Below, piece by piece: positions 49,823 through 59,784 of a stretch of 64,000 nt of DNA (the stretch's first letter is position 1; every line of letters starts with the position of its first letter). Below the pieces are notes generated by a model. That model had not been told where the DNA came from. It ran no database searches and saw nothing but the letters and a program-made list of their open reading frames with translations. The position numbers were made by a program, and so were the translations under genes. This stretch comes from Caecitellus pseudoparvulus (lineage: Eukaryota > Bigyra: Bicosoecida), in assembly GCA_965644315.1 (NCBI GenBank), contig CBFFRQ010000042.1:620001-684000 (forward strand). Reading direction: 5' to 3'.

Positions 49823-51544
49823 ATGGCGGCGGAGGGGCAGCAGGAGCCACGCATGGGCACAGTGTCAAGTGACCCGGAAGGTGTTGCTGCAGGGGAGGCA
49901 ACAGTGTCACGAAGCACCCATGACGAATCTAAGCGGCCCAGCCGGTACATGAAAGTGCGTAGGCAGCGAGGGCGGCAGCGTTTCATGTGCCTGGTGCACT
50001 GTGGAAATGCACGGTGCTCCCCCTTTGCAGCCAAGCCCCGAGGAGATGCCAGGGTCCACCTCCATTCGGAAAATGTCAGTAGGCAGCGCGGGACTATGCC
50101 GCCATCCTGCAGCGCGTGCATCCCTGCCCCGATTGCGCCGCGCAGATATAAGACGTACGACAAGGAGGAGGGCGTGGAGGTGGCGTTCCACACGGTGCAC
50201 ACCTCCATCGCCTCGACCGCTGTCAGTGTCCCTGCCGCTGTGTCAAGCCCACACCTGTTGCGAGTGCTAGATCAGTGGAGTGAGGGCGACCATCACGTGT
50301 ACGTGACGGAGATCGTGGTGGACGGCACTTTGGAGGGCTTCGTGCAGCGTGTCGGCGCCGACGTGAAGATGAAGGTGCTGCGGAAGTGGTGTCGCCAGCT
50401 GCTGCAGCTGGTGGACACCCTCAGCAAGCAGGAGCCACCCGTCGCCATCGGGTACATCCGCCCGGACAACATCTTCCTGAACTCCACAGAGGGCTGGGCG
50501 CGCCTGTGTGCCCTGCGCATGCAGCATGGGGACGAGGAGGGGGGCACCTGCTCCTCGGCACTGTACGCGGCGCCAGAGCACGACCCCGCCGCGCCCACTC
50601 CCTCCGGAGACATTTACAGTCTGGGCTTGACGCTGCTGCAGCTGGCCACGCAGGAGGCGCCGTCGTGGGTGGGGGAGGACGGCTCCCCCCTGGACCCCCA
50701 GGCCGCCAAGCAGCGCGGCATCCTGCCTGCCGCCCTGCAGGGCAGTGACGGCCCCGACTCTGCCTCCAACGCCGAGCTGTACGACTTCCTCCGGCTCTGC
50801 TTGCTGGACGCGCAGCGGCGCCCGTCAGCGGCCGAGCTGCTGCAGCACTCGTGGGCTCAGAAGCGGCGGCGGGCAGCTGGGGCAGCCAGCACGCCCAAGC
50901 CGCCTGGGGAGGGGGAGGCGGCAGCCACTCCAGAGGATGGCGAGGCAGGTGCTGGGGAGGCCAACCAGCCGCAGACACCGGCACCAGCACCGGCGCCAGC
51001 ACCGGCACCAGCGGCACAAGGCACGGCTGGCGGTGTGCGGCGCACCACAGCACGCGCGACAGCTTACCCACCCACCAAGCCAGCCATCGTGTCTGCACAA
51101 GGTGGTGCGACGGGCGCCGCCACTCCTGCTGCTGCGGCAGTGGGCACCCCAGCTGTGCCACGGGAGGCTGCAGGCGGCACAGTGGAAGCCACCATTGGCC
51201 CGCCGACGGAGCTGGTGGGGCTGACTCTGGACTCTTTCACGTACAAGGGGATGAAACGGGTGTCTGTGCAGATTTCCCTGTTTTCCAAGTCTGAGACAGC
51301 CCACGATGAGCTGCGGTACCGCTCCCTGAAGTTTGTGTGCGACAGGGAGCCGCCCGAGAAGGAGCTGGCGGCCATCGCGCAGGAGCTGGTCACGCAGAAC
51401 TTGGTGCGACAGCAGGACAGGGAGCACGTCTACAAGTTACTGGAGCTCAGCGTAGGCCGGGTGTTGCAAGAGCCACTGGCCTACAGCAGGGCTGTGGAGG
51501 CTCCGGAGCTGTCGAAGCCGGCGCCTGCTGGCGGGAAGGCTTGA
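49823..51544 (+). CDS. WNK/NRBP-like pseudokinase
   Basis: Proposed exons 49823-49944 and 50146-51544 (506 residues); splicing joins SKRPSR to YKTYDKEEGVEVAF, a WNK-type start. The 201-nt intron is also open in frame, so its removal is inferred. The C-lobe follows WNK order: TEIVVDGTLEGFVQR, WCRQLLQLVDTL, GYIRPDNIFLNS, YAAPEHDP, GDIYSLGLTLLQLATQEAP and RRPSAAELLQHSW. The catalytic-loop HRDLKCDN is replaced by IGYIRPDN (Asp to Tyr) and the DFG/DLG position by CALR, and no Gly-rich loop is visible, so phosphotransfer is unlikely. After a Pro-Ala linker, residues 398-460 (SFTYKGMKRVSVQISLF, then ELAAIAQELVTQNLV) resemble the CCT/RFxV-binding domain of WNKs. A scaffold role is inferred. Confidence 0.82.
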   Translation: MAAEGQQEPRMGTVSSDPEGVAAGEATVSRSTHDESKRPSRYMKVRRQRGRQRFMCLVHCGNARCSPFAAKPRGDARVHLHSENVSRQRGTMPPSCSACIPAPIAPRRYKTYDKEEGVEVAFHTVHTSIASTAVSVPAAVSSPHLLRVLDQWSEGDHHVYVTEIVVDGTLEGFVQRVGADVKMKVLRKWCRQLLQLVDTLSKQEPPVAIGYIRPDNIFLNSTEGWARLCALRMQHGDEEGGTCSSALYAAPEHDPAAPTPSGDIYSLGLTLLQLATQEAPSWVGEDGSPLDPQAAKQRGILPAALQGSDGPDSASNAELYDFLRLCLLDAQRRPSAAELLQHSWAQKRRRAAGAASTPKPPGEGEAAATPEDGEAGAGEANQPQTPAPAPAPAPAPAAQGTAGGVRRTTARATAYPPTKPAIVSAQGGATGAATPAAAAVGTPAVPREAAGGTVEATIGPPTELVGLTLDSFTYKGMKRVSVQISLFSKSETAHDELRYRSLKFVCDREPPEKELAAIAQELVTQNLVRQQDREHVYKLLELSVGRVLQEPLAYSRAVEAPELSKPAPAGGKA

Positions 51545-51930
51545 CCAGGGCACAGCTTTGCCGCCTGCCCTGGCAGCAGGGCGCTTGTCCCACTTCCGCG
51601 CAGACAATGTAAACAATAGTGCTTGACAACGGGCGTGCAAGGGTGCAGTCCTCGCTTCGCCAGTGCTGGTGGTGTCCCTGCTCCTGTCAGCGTTTCGCGT
51701 TTCGCCCTCACAGCGCCGTCCTCAACACCGGCCGGCGTGTGGCTGCGCCGGCAGACGCCCGCGACAGGCTTGGCAGCGGGGAGAACGCACGTGCCAGGCA
51801 TGATGCCGACCCATTCGCAGCGTCAAGCGTGCGGGCTCGGCACCCGCTGGCTGTCTGGTAGGTGCTGCGTTTCCATGGCCAACACACCCTGCAGCGCGCT
51901 GGCCTTGTCCACTTGGTACCAGGAGAGCGC
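51545..51930. other. Intergenic region upstream of the kelch/EGF gene
   Basis: These 386 bp contain a TGTAA near 51608, which may serve 3' processing of the preceding gene, and a double GCGTTTCGCGTTTCGC at 51690-51705. The frame from 51862 is open into the kelch gene, so a longer N-terminus is possible. Confidence 0.5.
51690..51705 (+). promoter_or_regulatory. Double GCGTTTCG element
   Basis: GCGTTTCGCGTTTCGC is an overlapping direct repeat of the element, 226 bp upstream of the proposed ATG at 51931. Function is inferred. Confidence 0.35.
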
Positions 51931-54499
51931 ATGGTTGTGTGTGCTCTTCACATCCACACACAACGCTTCTGTGCAGTCTTGCTTGCCCTGTCCTTAGTGA
52001 ACCTGGCAGCTGCTTGGAGGCAGTGGACGTGGGCAAGTGACGGGCCTGCGGCAAGGTCCGGGCACAGCTTCTTGCAGTGGAACAACTCTGCGTTTGTGTT
52101 CGGTGGACGGGGCAGCAACATACAGCGCTACCACAACCCCCGCACGTACGAGGTGGAGCGGGTGGGTGGGGACCTGCAGTTCATCACGTACGACACGCGG
52201 CCAACGTTCCCATGCCCGGTCGGCACGCCAGAAGCTGAGTGCTACAACATCACAGTGGGGCAGCTGTACAATGACCTGTGGGAGTACGACTTGGACTGCT
52301 TCAGGTTTGATGACTTCGGCTGCATGTCTCAGGGTTGGAGCGTTGTCGATGCAGGAGCGCCCATCGGCGGCTGCCGCATTGACACGGGGGAGTACGTGTG
52401 CTCCCACCCCAACGAGCGCTATGACCACTCTGCGGCGATCTTTGACGATGGGACGCTCTTCGTTTATGGCGGCTTCAGCAAGTGGTGCCAGGATTTCTGC
52501 AGCGACATGTGGGCGTTCAGCATTCCAGATTGCAAGGACCGGGGGCTATGCACGTGGCACCAGCTGGCAGACGCCGGCAACGCAGGCCCTGGTCGGCGCT
52601 GGCGAGCGACGGTTGTGGGGGATGGCACGCACATGTTCCTCTTCGGTGGGCACCGCATGTGGCATGGGTTTGGGAAGGACAACACCCGCAGCAACTCGTG
52701 GCAATTCTTGGACCAGTTCCCGCTGGGGGGCTACCTGGACGACTTGTGGGTATACGAGCACAGCGGCAACGCCAGCCAGCTGGGCAAGTGGCACCAGATC
52801 TTGCCCTTGGAGACGTGTCACGACACTCCCGGGCGCTTGTGGGAGCAGCGGTTTGACATCACCTGCACCATCACGTGGCCCTCGCCGCGGGCGTCAGCTG
52901 CGCTGGAGATCGTGGGCGGTGAGTTGTTTCTGCATGGTGGGTACACTTCATACTACCCCTACCCAGATGCTGACTCAGCGGGAGCAGGCCGAGGTGTGGC
53001 TCGAGCCACACAGGACCTGACGTCAGGGCAGCCGTTCGGAGCCTCCGTGCACTACCTGGGGGACATGTGGGTGTACAACGTGTCCAGTGGCTTGTGGAGG
53101 GCCGCACCGGCACAGGGTGCTGCGCGGCCTCCCGCCCGCCGTGATCACAGCATGGTGCGAGTGCATGACACGCTCATGGTGATCGGTGGCTATCGAAGCA
53201 ACTTTTACTCGAACGACGTCTGGGTGTACAACTTGACCACGCAGGAGTGGCTGCTGAAGGACACCTTCCCTCACGCGCTGTACCCGCCTTCCTGCACGTC
53301 GGACTCCATCCCGCTGAGTGATGGCACTGATTTTATCCTGTCCAGATCAGTGCAGGGGCAGCCGACTCGGGGTTTCCCCGTGGATGGCCTTGATGGGCGC
53401 GCTTCGGAGCACATCTTCATTGCGCAGGCCCGCCGGCAAGCCCCCGGGTGGGATGGCTGCCGTGACCGGCACGACGGCCGGGATGACTTGCCGGACGACA
53501 TGCAAGTGCTGCAGTACTCAGAGCCCGCACAGCGTGCTGGGCACGGGGCTTTCTTCAGCGGCAAGCACGGCATCGTGCTGGTGCACGGGGGCATTGCATA
53601 CTTGCAGGAGGAGGCAGACCTGCCCAGCCGCAGCCACGCTTTCGCCACCACGGGAGACATGTGGCAGTTCAACCTGAATCGATGCATCAAGAACTGCAGC
53701 AACCATGGCGTGTGCGCCTTCGGGAGGTGCTTCTGTGACCCCGGCTACTACGGCTTGGACTGCAGCAACGTGACGTGTCCCGGGGACTTCTGCTACTATG
53801 ACCCGAGCACCCACGAGCAGGTGTGCAAGCACTGCTGCCATGCCACCACACAGCATGAGGCACCTGGCGGGGACAAGCACGTGTACAATGAGCGCAAAGT
53901 CGCGTGCGATCACGAGCACCCAGGCGAAAGCCACGGCATTTGCGACGGCTACGGACAGTGCCAGTGCCGGCCGCCGTTCGTGGGGGAGGACTGCAGCATC
54001 CGCGACTGCCCCAATGCGTGCAGTGGGAATGGGTACTGTGCCGAGGAGTACCCAGTTGGGAGGTGCATTTGTGAGGGGGGCTGGGAAGGCCTGGATTGCT
54101 CCACAAGTACGTCGCCGCGCTCGCTCGTCGCCTTGACGCCTGGACCAACGCTGCACACGCGCCGTCTTCGCAGGGGCATGCTTGAACAACTGCAGTTACC
54201 CACAGGGGCAGTGTGTGGATGGCGTGTGCGCCTGTGCGGACATCTTGAACCCGTACAACCGCACCATTGTATGGTCGCAGTACCAAGGCGAGGATTGTTC
54301 ATACGGTGAGTGCAGCGGCGGCGCTGCAGGCATGCAGCACCCATCAACGCGCGTCGCTTCACCCTTGCTTCCCCTTCCTGCGGCCACAGTGCTTCCATTC
54401 GCAGGCGCCTCAACGGCTCGCCCCGCGGCGGGACTCCTCCTCGCAGCAGCCGCTTGGTTGGTGATGTGGGCGAGAGGCACCGTTTTAGGCCCGCACTGA
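51931..54499 (+). CDS. Secreted kelch-repeat/EGF-like cell-surface protein
   Basis: Exons 51931-54106, 54174-54305 and 54390-54499 give 805 residues. The start at 51931 provides a signal peptide (AVLLALSLVNLAAA then WRQWTW); an in-frame ATG at 51862 would hide it. Kelch repeats follow: GHSFLQWNNSAFVFGGRG, RYDHSAAIFDDGTLFVYGG, GDGTHMFLFGGH, VGGELFLHGGY and VRVHDTLMVIGGYRSN. From about residue 590 come EGF-like modules (CSNHGVCAFGRCFCDPGYYG, GICDGYGQCQCRPPFVGEDC, CSYPQGQCVDGVCACAD). Exon 3 encodes a hydrophobic C-terminus (AAGLLLAAAAWLVMWARG), fitting a GPI signal or membrane anchor. The order recalls attractin/MEGF8-type proteins without CUB domains. Ligand unknown. Its stop is 1 bp from that of HMBS. 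Confidence 0.87.
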
Positions 54500-54500
54500 C

Positions 54501-55776
54501 TCAGGAGCGCCCAGGCACGCCTGCTTGTTCCGCAGAGCCATACGTGGCGGGTCGCGCTTCGCCGAGGTGGGGCATCAGCTCAGCCACGCCTTGCTTCAGC
54601 AAGCTTGCGGCAACTGCCTCGCCCACTGCGACAGCGCCTTCAATGTAGCTTTCATCAACGCCAGCCACAGTTGCCAAGCCCGTGAAAACCTTCCCCATGG
54701 TGGGCACCTCTGGCAAGTCTTGATGTGACTGTGGCAGGGCAAGGGGTGCCTCGGCTTCCGCAGCCATGCTGCGACTGCCATCCCCAGTCAGCACCCTGGC
54801 GCTCAGGGACAGCACCGGGGGGGCGCCATCCTCGCCAGCAGTCACAGTACTCGTCACTGCCAAGGCAATTTGACAGCCGCCTTCCAGTGCCTTCAGCAAA
54901 GCCCGCTCAGCGGCACACCTTGCTGCTGTGGGCGGGTGCTGCACGCGCTTCATTCGCGCCAGCAAGGTCGCCTGGGCACCAGGTGAGGGTCGCCGGATTT
55001 CGATGCCCAGGGCCCCTTGCCCGACGCTGTACCCAAACCACGTGCTGGGCAGCTCCTGGGACATGCGAGCGTCCCACCCCAAGCGCTGCATGCCTGCCGA
55101 TGCCAGGACCAGCGCGTCGTACTGTGGGGCGCCGTCAGCTGGTGTGTCCAGCTTCGCCATGCGGGTGTTGAGGTTGCCACGGACGTCTTCAATGCACGCT
55201 GTGGGGCACAGGTGCTGCAGGAGGGCGGCGCGGCGGACGCTGGAAGTGCCCAGCACGGCGCCCGACGGCAGTGCGTGCAGCAGGGACGGCGCGCCGTCAG
55301 GGCCGGGCACGGCCTGCAGCTGGGCATGGCGGGGGGCCAGCACAAGGCAATCCAAAGGGGACTCCCGCTCAGTGATGGCGGCGAGCACCAGGTCATCTGG
55401 CAGCGTGGTGGGCACATCCTTCAGCGAGTGCACGACGAGGTCCACTGCCCCACCGCTCAAGTGCACTTCCAGCTCCTTGGTGAACAAACCTGGCGTCTTG
55501 GCCGCCAAAGTTGCCAGGGACTGCCCAAGTTTCTTGTCTCCAATCGTCTTGGCTGACGTAATGGGGCATTCCATGCCAGGGTGGCGGGCCTGCGCAAGGG
55601 GGGAGGGGTGCATCCCGGCGCCATCACTGTACGAAGCGCGTTGACATCCGCACCTGCAGAAGGCCCTGCACATGCCTGGCTTGCACCATGGCCAGATCGG
55701 ACGAACGGGATCCGATGCGCAGGGTCTGATCACCTGCAAGGCTTGTCTCTGCGCTTGCAGAGGTGTCGGCAGCCAT
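54501..55776 (-). CDS. HMBS: Porphobilinogen deaminase (hydroxymethylbilane synthase)
   Basis: Exons 55776-55654 and 55589-54501 give 403 residues; the 64-nt intron joins QARHVQGLLQ to ARHPGMECPI. The enzyme condenses four porphobilinogens to hydroxymethylbilane in tetrapyrrole synthesis. Conserved blocks are LRIGSRSSDLAMVQ, TIGDKKLG, GLFTKELE, VDLVVHSLKDVPT, GTSSVRRAALLQ, DVRGNLNTRMAKLD and VGQGALGIEIR. The cofactor-binding Cys lies in EGGCQIALAV. The N-terminus (MAADTSASAETSLAG) is short, acidic in places and not like a plastid or mitochondrial leader, so a cytosolic enzyme is suggested unless an upstream exon exists. The C-terminal domain is longer than usual. A GCGTTTC element is 5 bp upstream. 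Confidence 0.94.
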
Positions 55777-56171
55777 GTCCGCGTTTCACCTGCGTTTTTG
55801 ACGGGTGCGGATTGATGTGTTCTGTGCCTGGCAGGCCCTGTCTGGGCTAGCGGAGGGAGCAGGAAGGAGAGTATCTGGTGCAGATAAAAGTGCTCTGGAG
55901 GCGTGGTTGGGCAAAGTGGAGGGCACTTGAATTTGCCGTGCCAGAGCTGGACCGAGAAGTGACTGCACGCGGCCGAGAAATCCACCTGCCTGGGCGTGGC
56001 AAGGGAGGGGGGGTGCTTGAGTCCCCAAGGCTCTGCAACTCGCATGCACAAACGAACTCTGCACACAGTTGGATCTCCCTGAGCAGCAACACAGCATTCG
56101 CAGCGACAGGGCATGCACTGCCAGGGCTGTTGGCAGGACCGGCGCCGTTCCACACCAGCAGCACACGCACC
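55777..56171. other. Divergent region between HMBS and gamma-CA starts
   Basis: These 395 bp include GCGTTTC at 55781-55787. No gene is recognised; the remainder has no notable repeat. An upstream exon for either gene could be hidden here. Confidence 0.45.
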
Positions 56172-57342
56172 ATGGCACTGAAGCGTGCCGTGTACGAGTT
56201 GGGCCGCATGGCCAGGGAAACAGGGCAGGCCCTGGACAAGGTGGGATTGAAGGTCCTGAACAAGCCTGTGTTCAAGGAGTCCTGTGCGTGTCCGCCGCCG
56301 TGGCGTCGGGATGCGTGCGGCACTGCACCAGCTCTCGTGAATGCCCGCCCTGCAGTCAGCCGCCACCGCGCGGTGATGAACCTGTACGAGCACCACCCAG
56401 ACGTCTCCGTGGACGCGTTTGTGGCCCCCAATGCGTCTGTGGTGGGCAACGTTTTCATCGGCATGCGGGCGTCAGTGTGGTATGGCGCAGTGCTCCGAGG
56501 TGAGGAGGGCTGCTAGCGCTCATGGCGGCGGCGGCAGCGGCTCAAGACCCACACACCCTTGCTGCTGCGCAGGCGACATGAACCACATCCAGATTGCTCC
56601 TTTCGCCAGCGTGGGCGACCGCGCCGTCATCCACACCAGCAAGTCTGTGGAGGGCAAACCCGCTGCCGTGGTCAAGATCGGCAGCCATGCTGTCATTGGT
56701 GAGTGCTGGCTCTTGGCAGTGCTGGTCTGGTCCTGGCTAGTAGTGTTTGCATGTGTGACTGGCCGGTTCGCACGTTGCGCGGGGCAGGGGCCCACGCAGG
56801 CGGCAGGGTCGGCCTTTGCTGGTGTGCTGATTCCGCACTTGGCCAGCGCCGCACTGTACGCTGCACTCACGCTGCACCCGCCCGCGAGCACAGGCCCTGG
56901 TGCACTGATTCAGAGTGCAACCATTGAGAACCACGCTGTTGTGGGCGCTGGCGCCATCATCATGGAGGGAGCCGTCGTGGAGGAGTATGCGCGTGTGGCA
57001 GAGGGCGCAGTGGTGCACCCTGGCCGCCGCGTGCCCAAGGGCCAGCTGTGGGGTGGCAACCCCGCCGTGTTTGTCCGCAACCTGACGAAGACAGAAATGG
57101 CGCACCATGCAGTGGACGCGGAGGCCGGCGCTGACTTGGCTGCCGAGCACAAGGCAGAGTTCCTGCCCGCCAACACTGCCTACCTGCAGGCGGAGGCGCT
57201 GGGCGTGCCAGCAGCCTCCCTGCCTGAGGCGCGGGACCTCAGCCCGACACAGGTGGAGGTGGAAGGCCTCATCCGCCCTGCAGCGGGCCTGCACCCTCCC
57301 AAGGACAAGGACTGGGCAGACATGACCACTGCCCAGCGGTGA
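56172..57342 (+). CDS. Gamma-carbonic-anhydrase-like protein (mitochondrial complex I type)
   Basis: Exons 56172-56283, 56356-56499, 56573-56698 and 56894-57342 give 276 residues. The start MALKRAVYELGRMARETGQA aligns with plant gamma-CA subunits of the complex I matrix arm. The left-handed beta-helix hexapeptides follow: DAFVAPNASVVGNVFIG, ASVWYGAVLRGD, IAPFASVGDRAVIHTS, HAVVGAGAIIMEGAVVEEY and GQLWGGNPAVFVRNL. Of the three zinc ligands only the first His (VIHTS) is evident. Where active enzymes read IGHSAVLHG, this one reads IGPGALIQS across the exon 3/4 junction. It is probably structural, like Arabidopsis gamma-CAL. The last intron (195 nt) is unusually long. Stop lies 37 bp from that of the ankyrin gene. 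Confidence 0.9.
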
Positions 57343-57379
57343 GCTGCCGCCCCCCTCCGCGACAAGAATGCATTCCCCC

Positions 57380-59546
57380 TCACTTCTTCTTGCCCTTCTT
57401 CTTGCCCTTCTTCCGGCGCTTCTCGCGCTTCTGCCTCTCCAGCTCCATGCCAGTCACGCGCACCACCTCCGTGTCCCGTGCAGCATCCACCTGCTCCGCT
57501 GCCTGCCCGGCAATGGCCAGGGCACGCTCAATCAGCGCCTCCGCGCTGCCCTGCTCCGCCGCGCGCTGAGCCGTCCTGGTCATGCCTGCGATGGCCCGCT
57601 TCCACCTGCGCAGGTGCACCATCTGGGGCGACGCCTGGGGCATGGGCTTGGGCGCCTCTTCCTCGGCGCCTTTCTTGGGAGCCTTGCCACCGCGAGGCGC
57701 CCGGGCGCCCTTCTTGCGGGGCGCCTCCTCCTCCTCCTCAGACAGGTACCCCGCAGCCAGCCAGGCGTCCCCTGCAGGGTCCAGCGCCGCGTCGTACTCC
57801 TGCCCTGGCGGCCACGTGTCCCCTGCGCCGAACACCTCCTCCCCCTCCTTGCCCTCCCCGTCATCCGCCGCACCTGACCCCGGCGCCAGCCGTGCGAAGC
57901 GTGGGTACGCCGCGGCATCGTCTGACGCCAGCTCCTGGGCCAGCTGCTCGTACTGCGCCTGCAGCGTCTGCAGCTCCTGCATCTCATCCGTCAACTGCAC
58001 CTCCACGGTGAGGCGGGAGTGCACTGTAGCAGCCTCGGCAGCCAGGGCCGGCTGCACGCCCATCGCCTTGGCTGCCGCCAGGCTCTCTGCGAGGGCGGCG
58101 ATGTCCCCATCGTGGCCGTGTGTGGCTGTGGGGATGGCACGCCCGACGGCCACCGCGTCGGCCAGTCTGATCTCGTTCAGCGCCGCCACCAGCGCACGGC
58201 GGGCGACGCCCAGCGCTGCGACGCCCACCCCTGCCGCCCCAGCCGCTGACAGCGCCGTGGACAAGCTCTCAGCCTGCGCCACGCCCTCCAGCGGCCGCTG
58301 GGCAGTGACCTGCACCACAGCTCGCTTGAGGTCCAGCCAGGCGTGGGCACGGGCCAGTGCCTGCCGGCCAGCAGCGATGAGCTTCACAGACGCGCGCAGC
58401 TCCCGTGCCTTGTCCAGGGCCGCCAGCAAGCCCGGCACCGCGTGCTCGTCCAGCTCCTCCACGACAGCGGCGAGGCCAAAGTCGGAGGGCGGCTCGCCGC
58501 TGCCCTGCAGGGGGCCGCCCGCGTGAATCACCTCCACCTCGGGGCTCTCCTCGTCGGCGCCAGGCAGGGCGCCTGCGTCGGCGCCACCCTCAGAGGCAGG
58601 CTGCATGGCAGCCTCCAGCGCGCTCTCCGCGTCCCCCACCTGGTACTCGATCTCCGTGTAAAAACGCACCGGCATGAGGGTGTCGTCCCCGTGAGCTGCT
58701 GACGCGTGCACGGGGATGATGCGGCTGATGCACTCGTCCGAGTACATCTTGCGCGTGGAGTGGCACAGGTGCCGCAGGTCGTGGGGCCCGAACTCGTCGC
58801 CCGTCCCCGCGCACGTGCGCTGCTGCATGGCCTTGCCCAGCAGGGCAGACACGTCGGGCTGGGTGGCCAAGTCTGCTGCGGTGTTGCCGTGGTAGTTGCG
58901 GGCGTGCAGGTCCACCCCAGCGTGCAGCAGGGACGTCACGCAGTCTGTGTGCCCCCCAGCCGCGGCCAGGTGCAAGGCGGTGTTGCCGTACGTGTCCACG
59001 TCTGTCGTGCTGAGCTGGGCATTCAACAGCAGCCACACGCACTTCAAGTGGCCCTTGTACGCTGCCCACAGCAAGGGGGAATTCAGCTGTCGCCGGCTGC
59101 CCACACCACCTTCACCTGCAGCTTCGGCGGCAGCCGCCGTCGTCTCCAGCATGTCTTCAGGCAAAGCCTTGAACTCTTCCCCAGCTCCAACATCAAGCAG
59201 GCGTTGCACAATCTGCCAGAGAGCAGGTGCCGGGGTGTGCGAGACGGGTAGCTCCTGAAGCGCTGCCGGGCCGAGCTGAGGTCGTGCTCACCTCATGGTG
59301 CCCGTAAAAAGACGCCCACAGCAGCGGGTTCCAGTGCTTCTCGTCCCGGAAGCAGGGGTCGGCGCCTTGTTCCAAGGCTTCAGACAACTTCATGGCGTCA
59401 TTCTGGACAACGGCGGTGGCCAGCGAGTGGTTCAGCTCCTCGGCTGTCAGGGAAGGCTTGCTGTCTGACACTCCCAGCAACCCCGCCTCAGGCAGGGACT
59501 CCAGCTCCTCATCCTCCTCTGCAATGGTCATGCCAGTGGCCGACAT
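57380..59546 (-). CDS. Ankyrin-repeat protein with Lys/Gly-rich C-terminal tail
   Basis: Exons 59546-59292 and 59212-57380 give 695 residues; the 79-nt intron joins FYGHHE to IVQRLLDVGAGEEF within an ankyrin repeat. Ankyrin units are HWNPLLWASFYGHHE, SPLLWAAYKGHLKCVWLLL, GNTALHLAAAGGHTDCVTSL and HGNTAADLA. A conserved-looking stretch, HLCHSTRKMYSDECISRIIP, follows. The C-terminal 450 residues are Ala/Glu-rich helix (ALDKARELRASVKLIAAGRQ, AEAATVHSRLTVEVQLTDEM). The end is MELERQKREKRRKKG and a KKGKKKGKKK tail, similar in kind to the LRR protein's end. I do not recognise a specific family; a scaffold is likely. Confidence 0.82.
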
Positions 59547-59784
59547 GGTGTCCTGGCATGCTGATGCGGGGTCTTCCACCCTTCCAGGGACCGGGTGAAG
59601 CTCGCCACGCTGCGTCCTCAGGCTGCGGGATTCTGGCTTTGCGCACACATTGCTCCTGGCACGGCATCAGCGGCCAGCACATCCTCCCGTTTTGACTCTG
59701 CCCACAGCAGCGGCGCCAGCAGCGCCCAAAGCAGCCCCACGTGCTGTCTCTGTGGGCACCCCCCTGCTGCTCGCCGTGCCTTCC

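Noticed and set aside
1588-57370. TGCATT hexamers near several gene ends (for example 10148, 22914, 33455, 43936, 57366) as a possible poly(A) signal.
   Set aside because: Several other gene ends (kelch/HMBS, VTT/RAD51B, RAP overlap) lack it, and TGCAT is frequent generally. A positional count would be needed to revive it.
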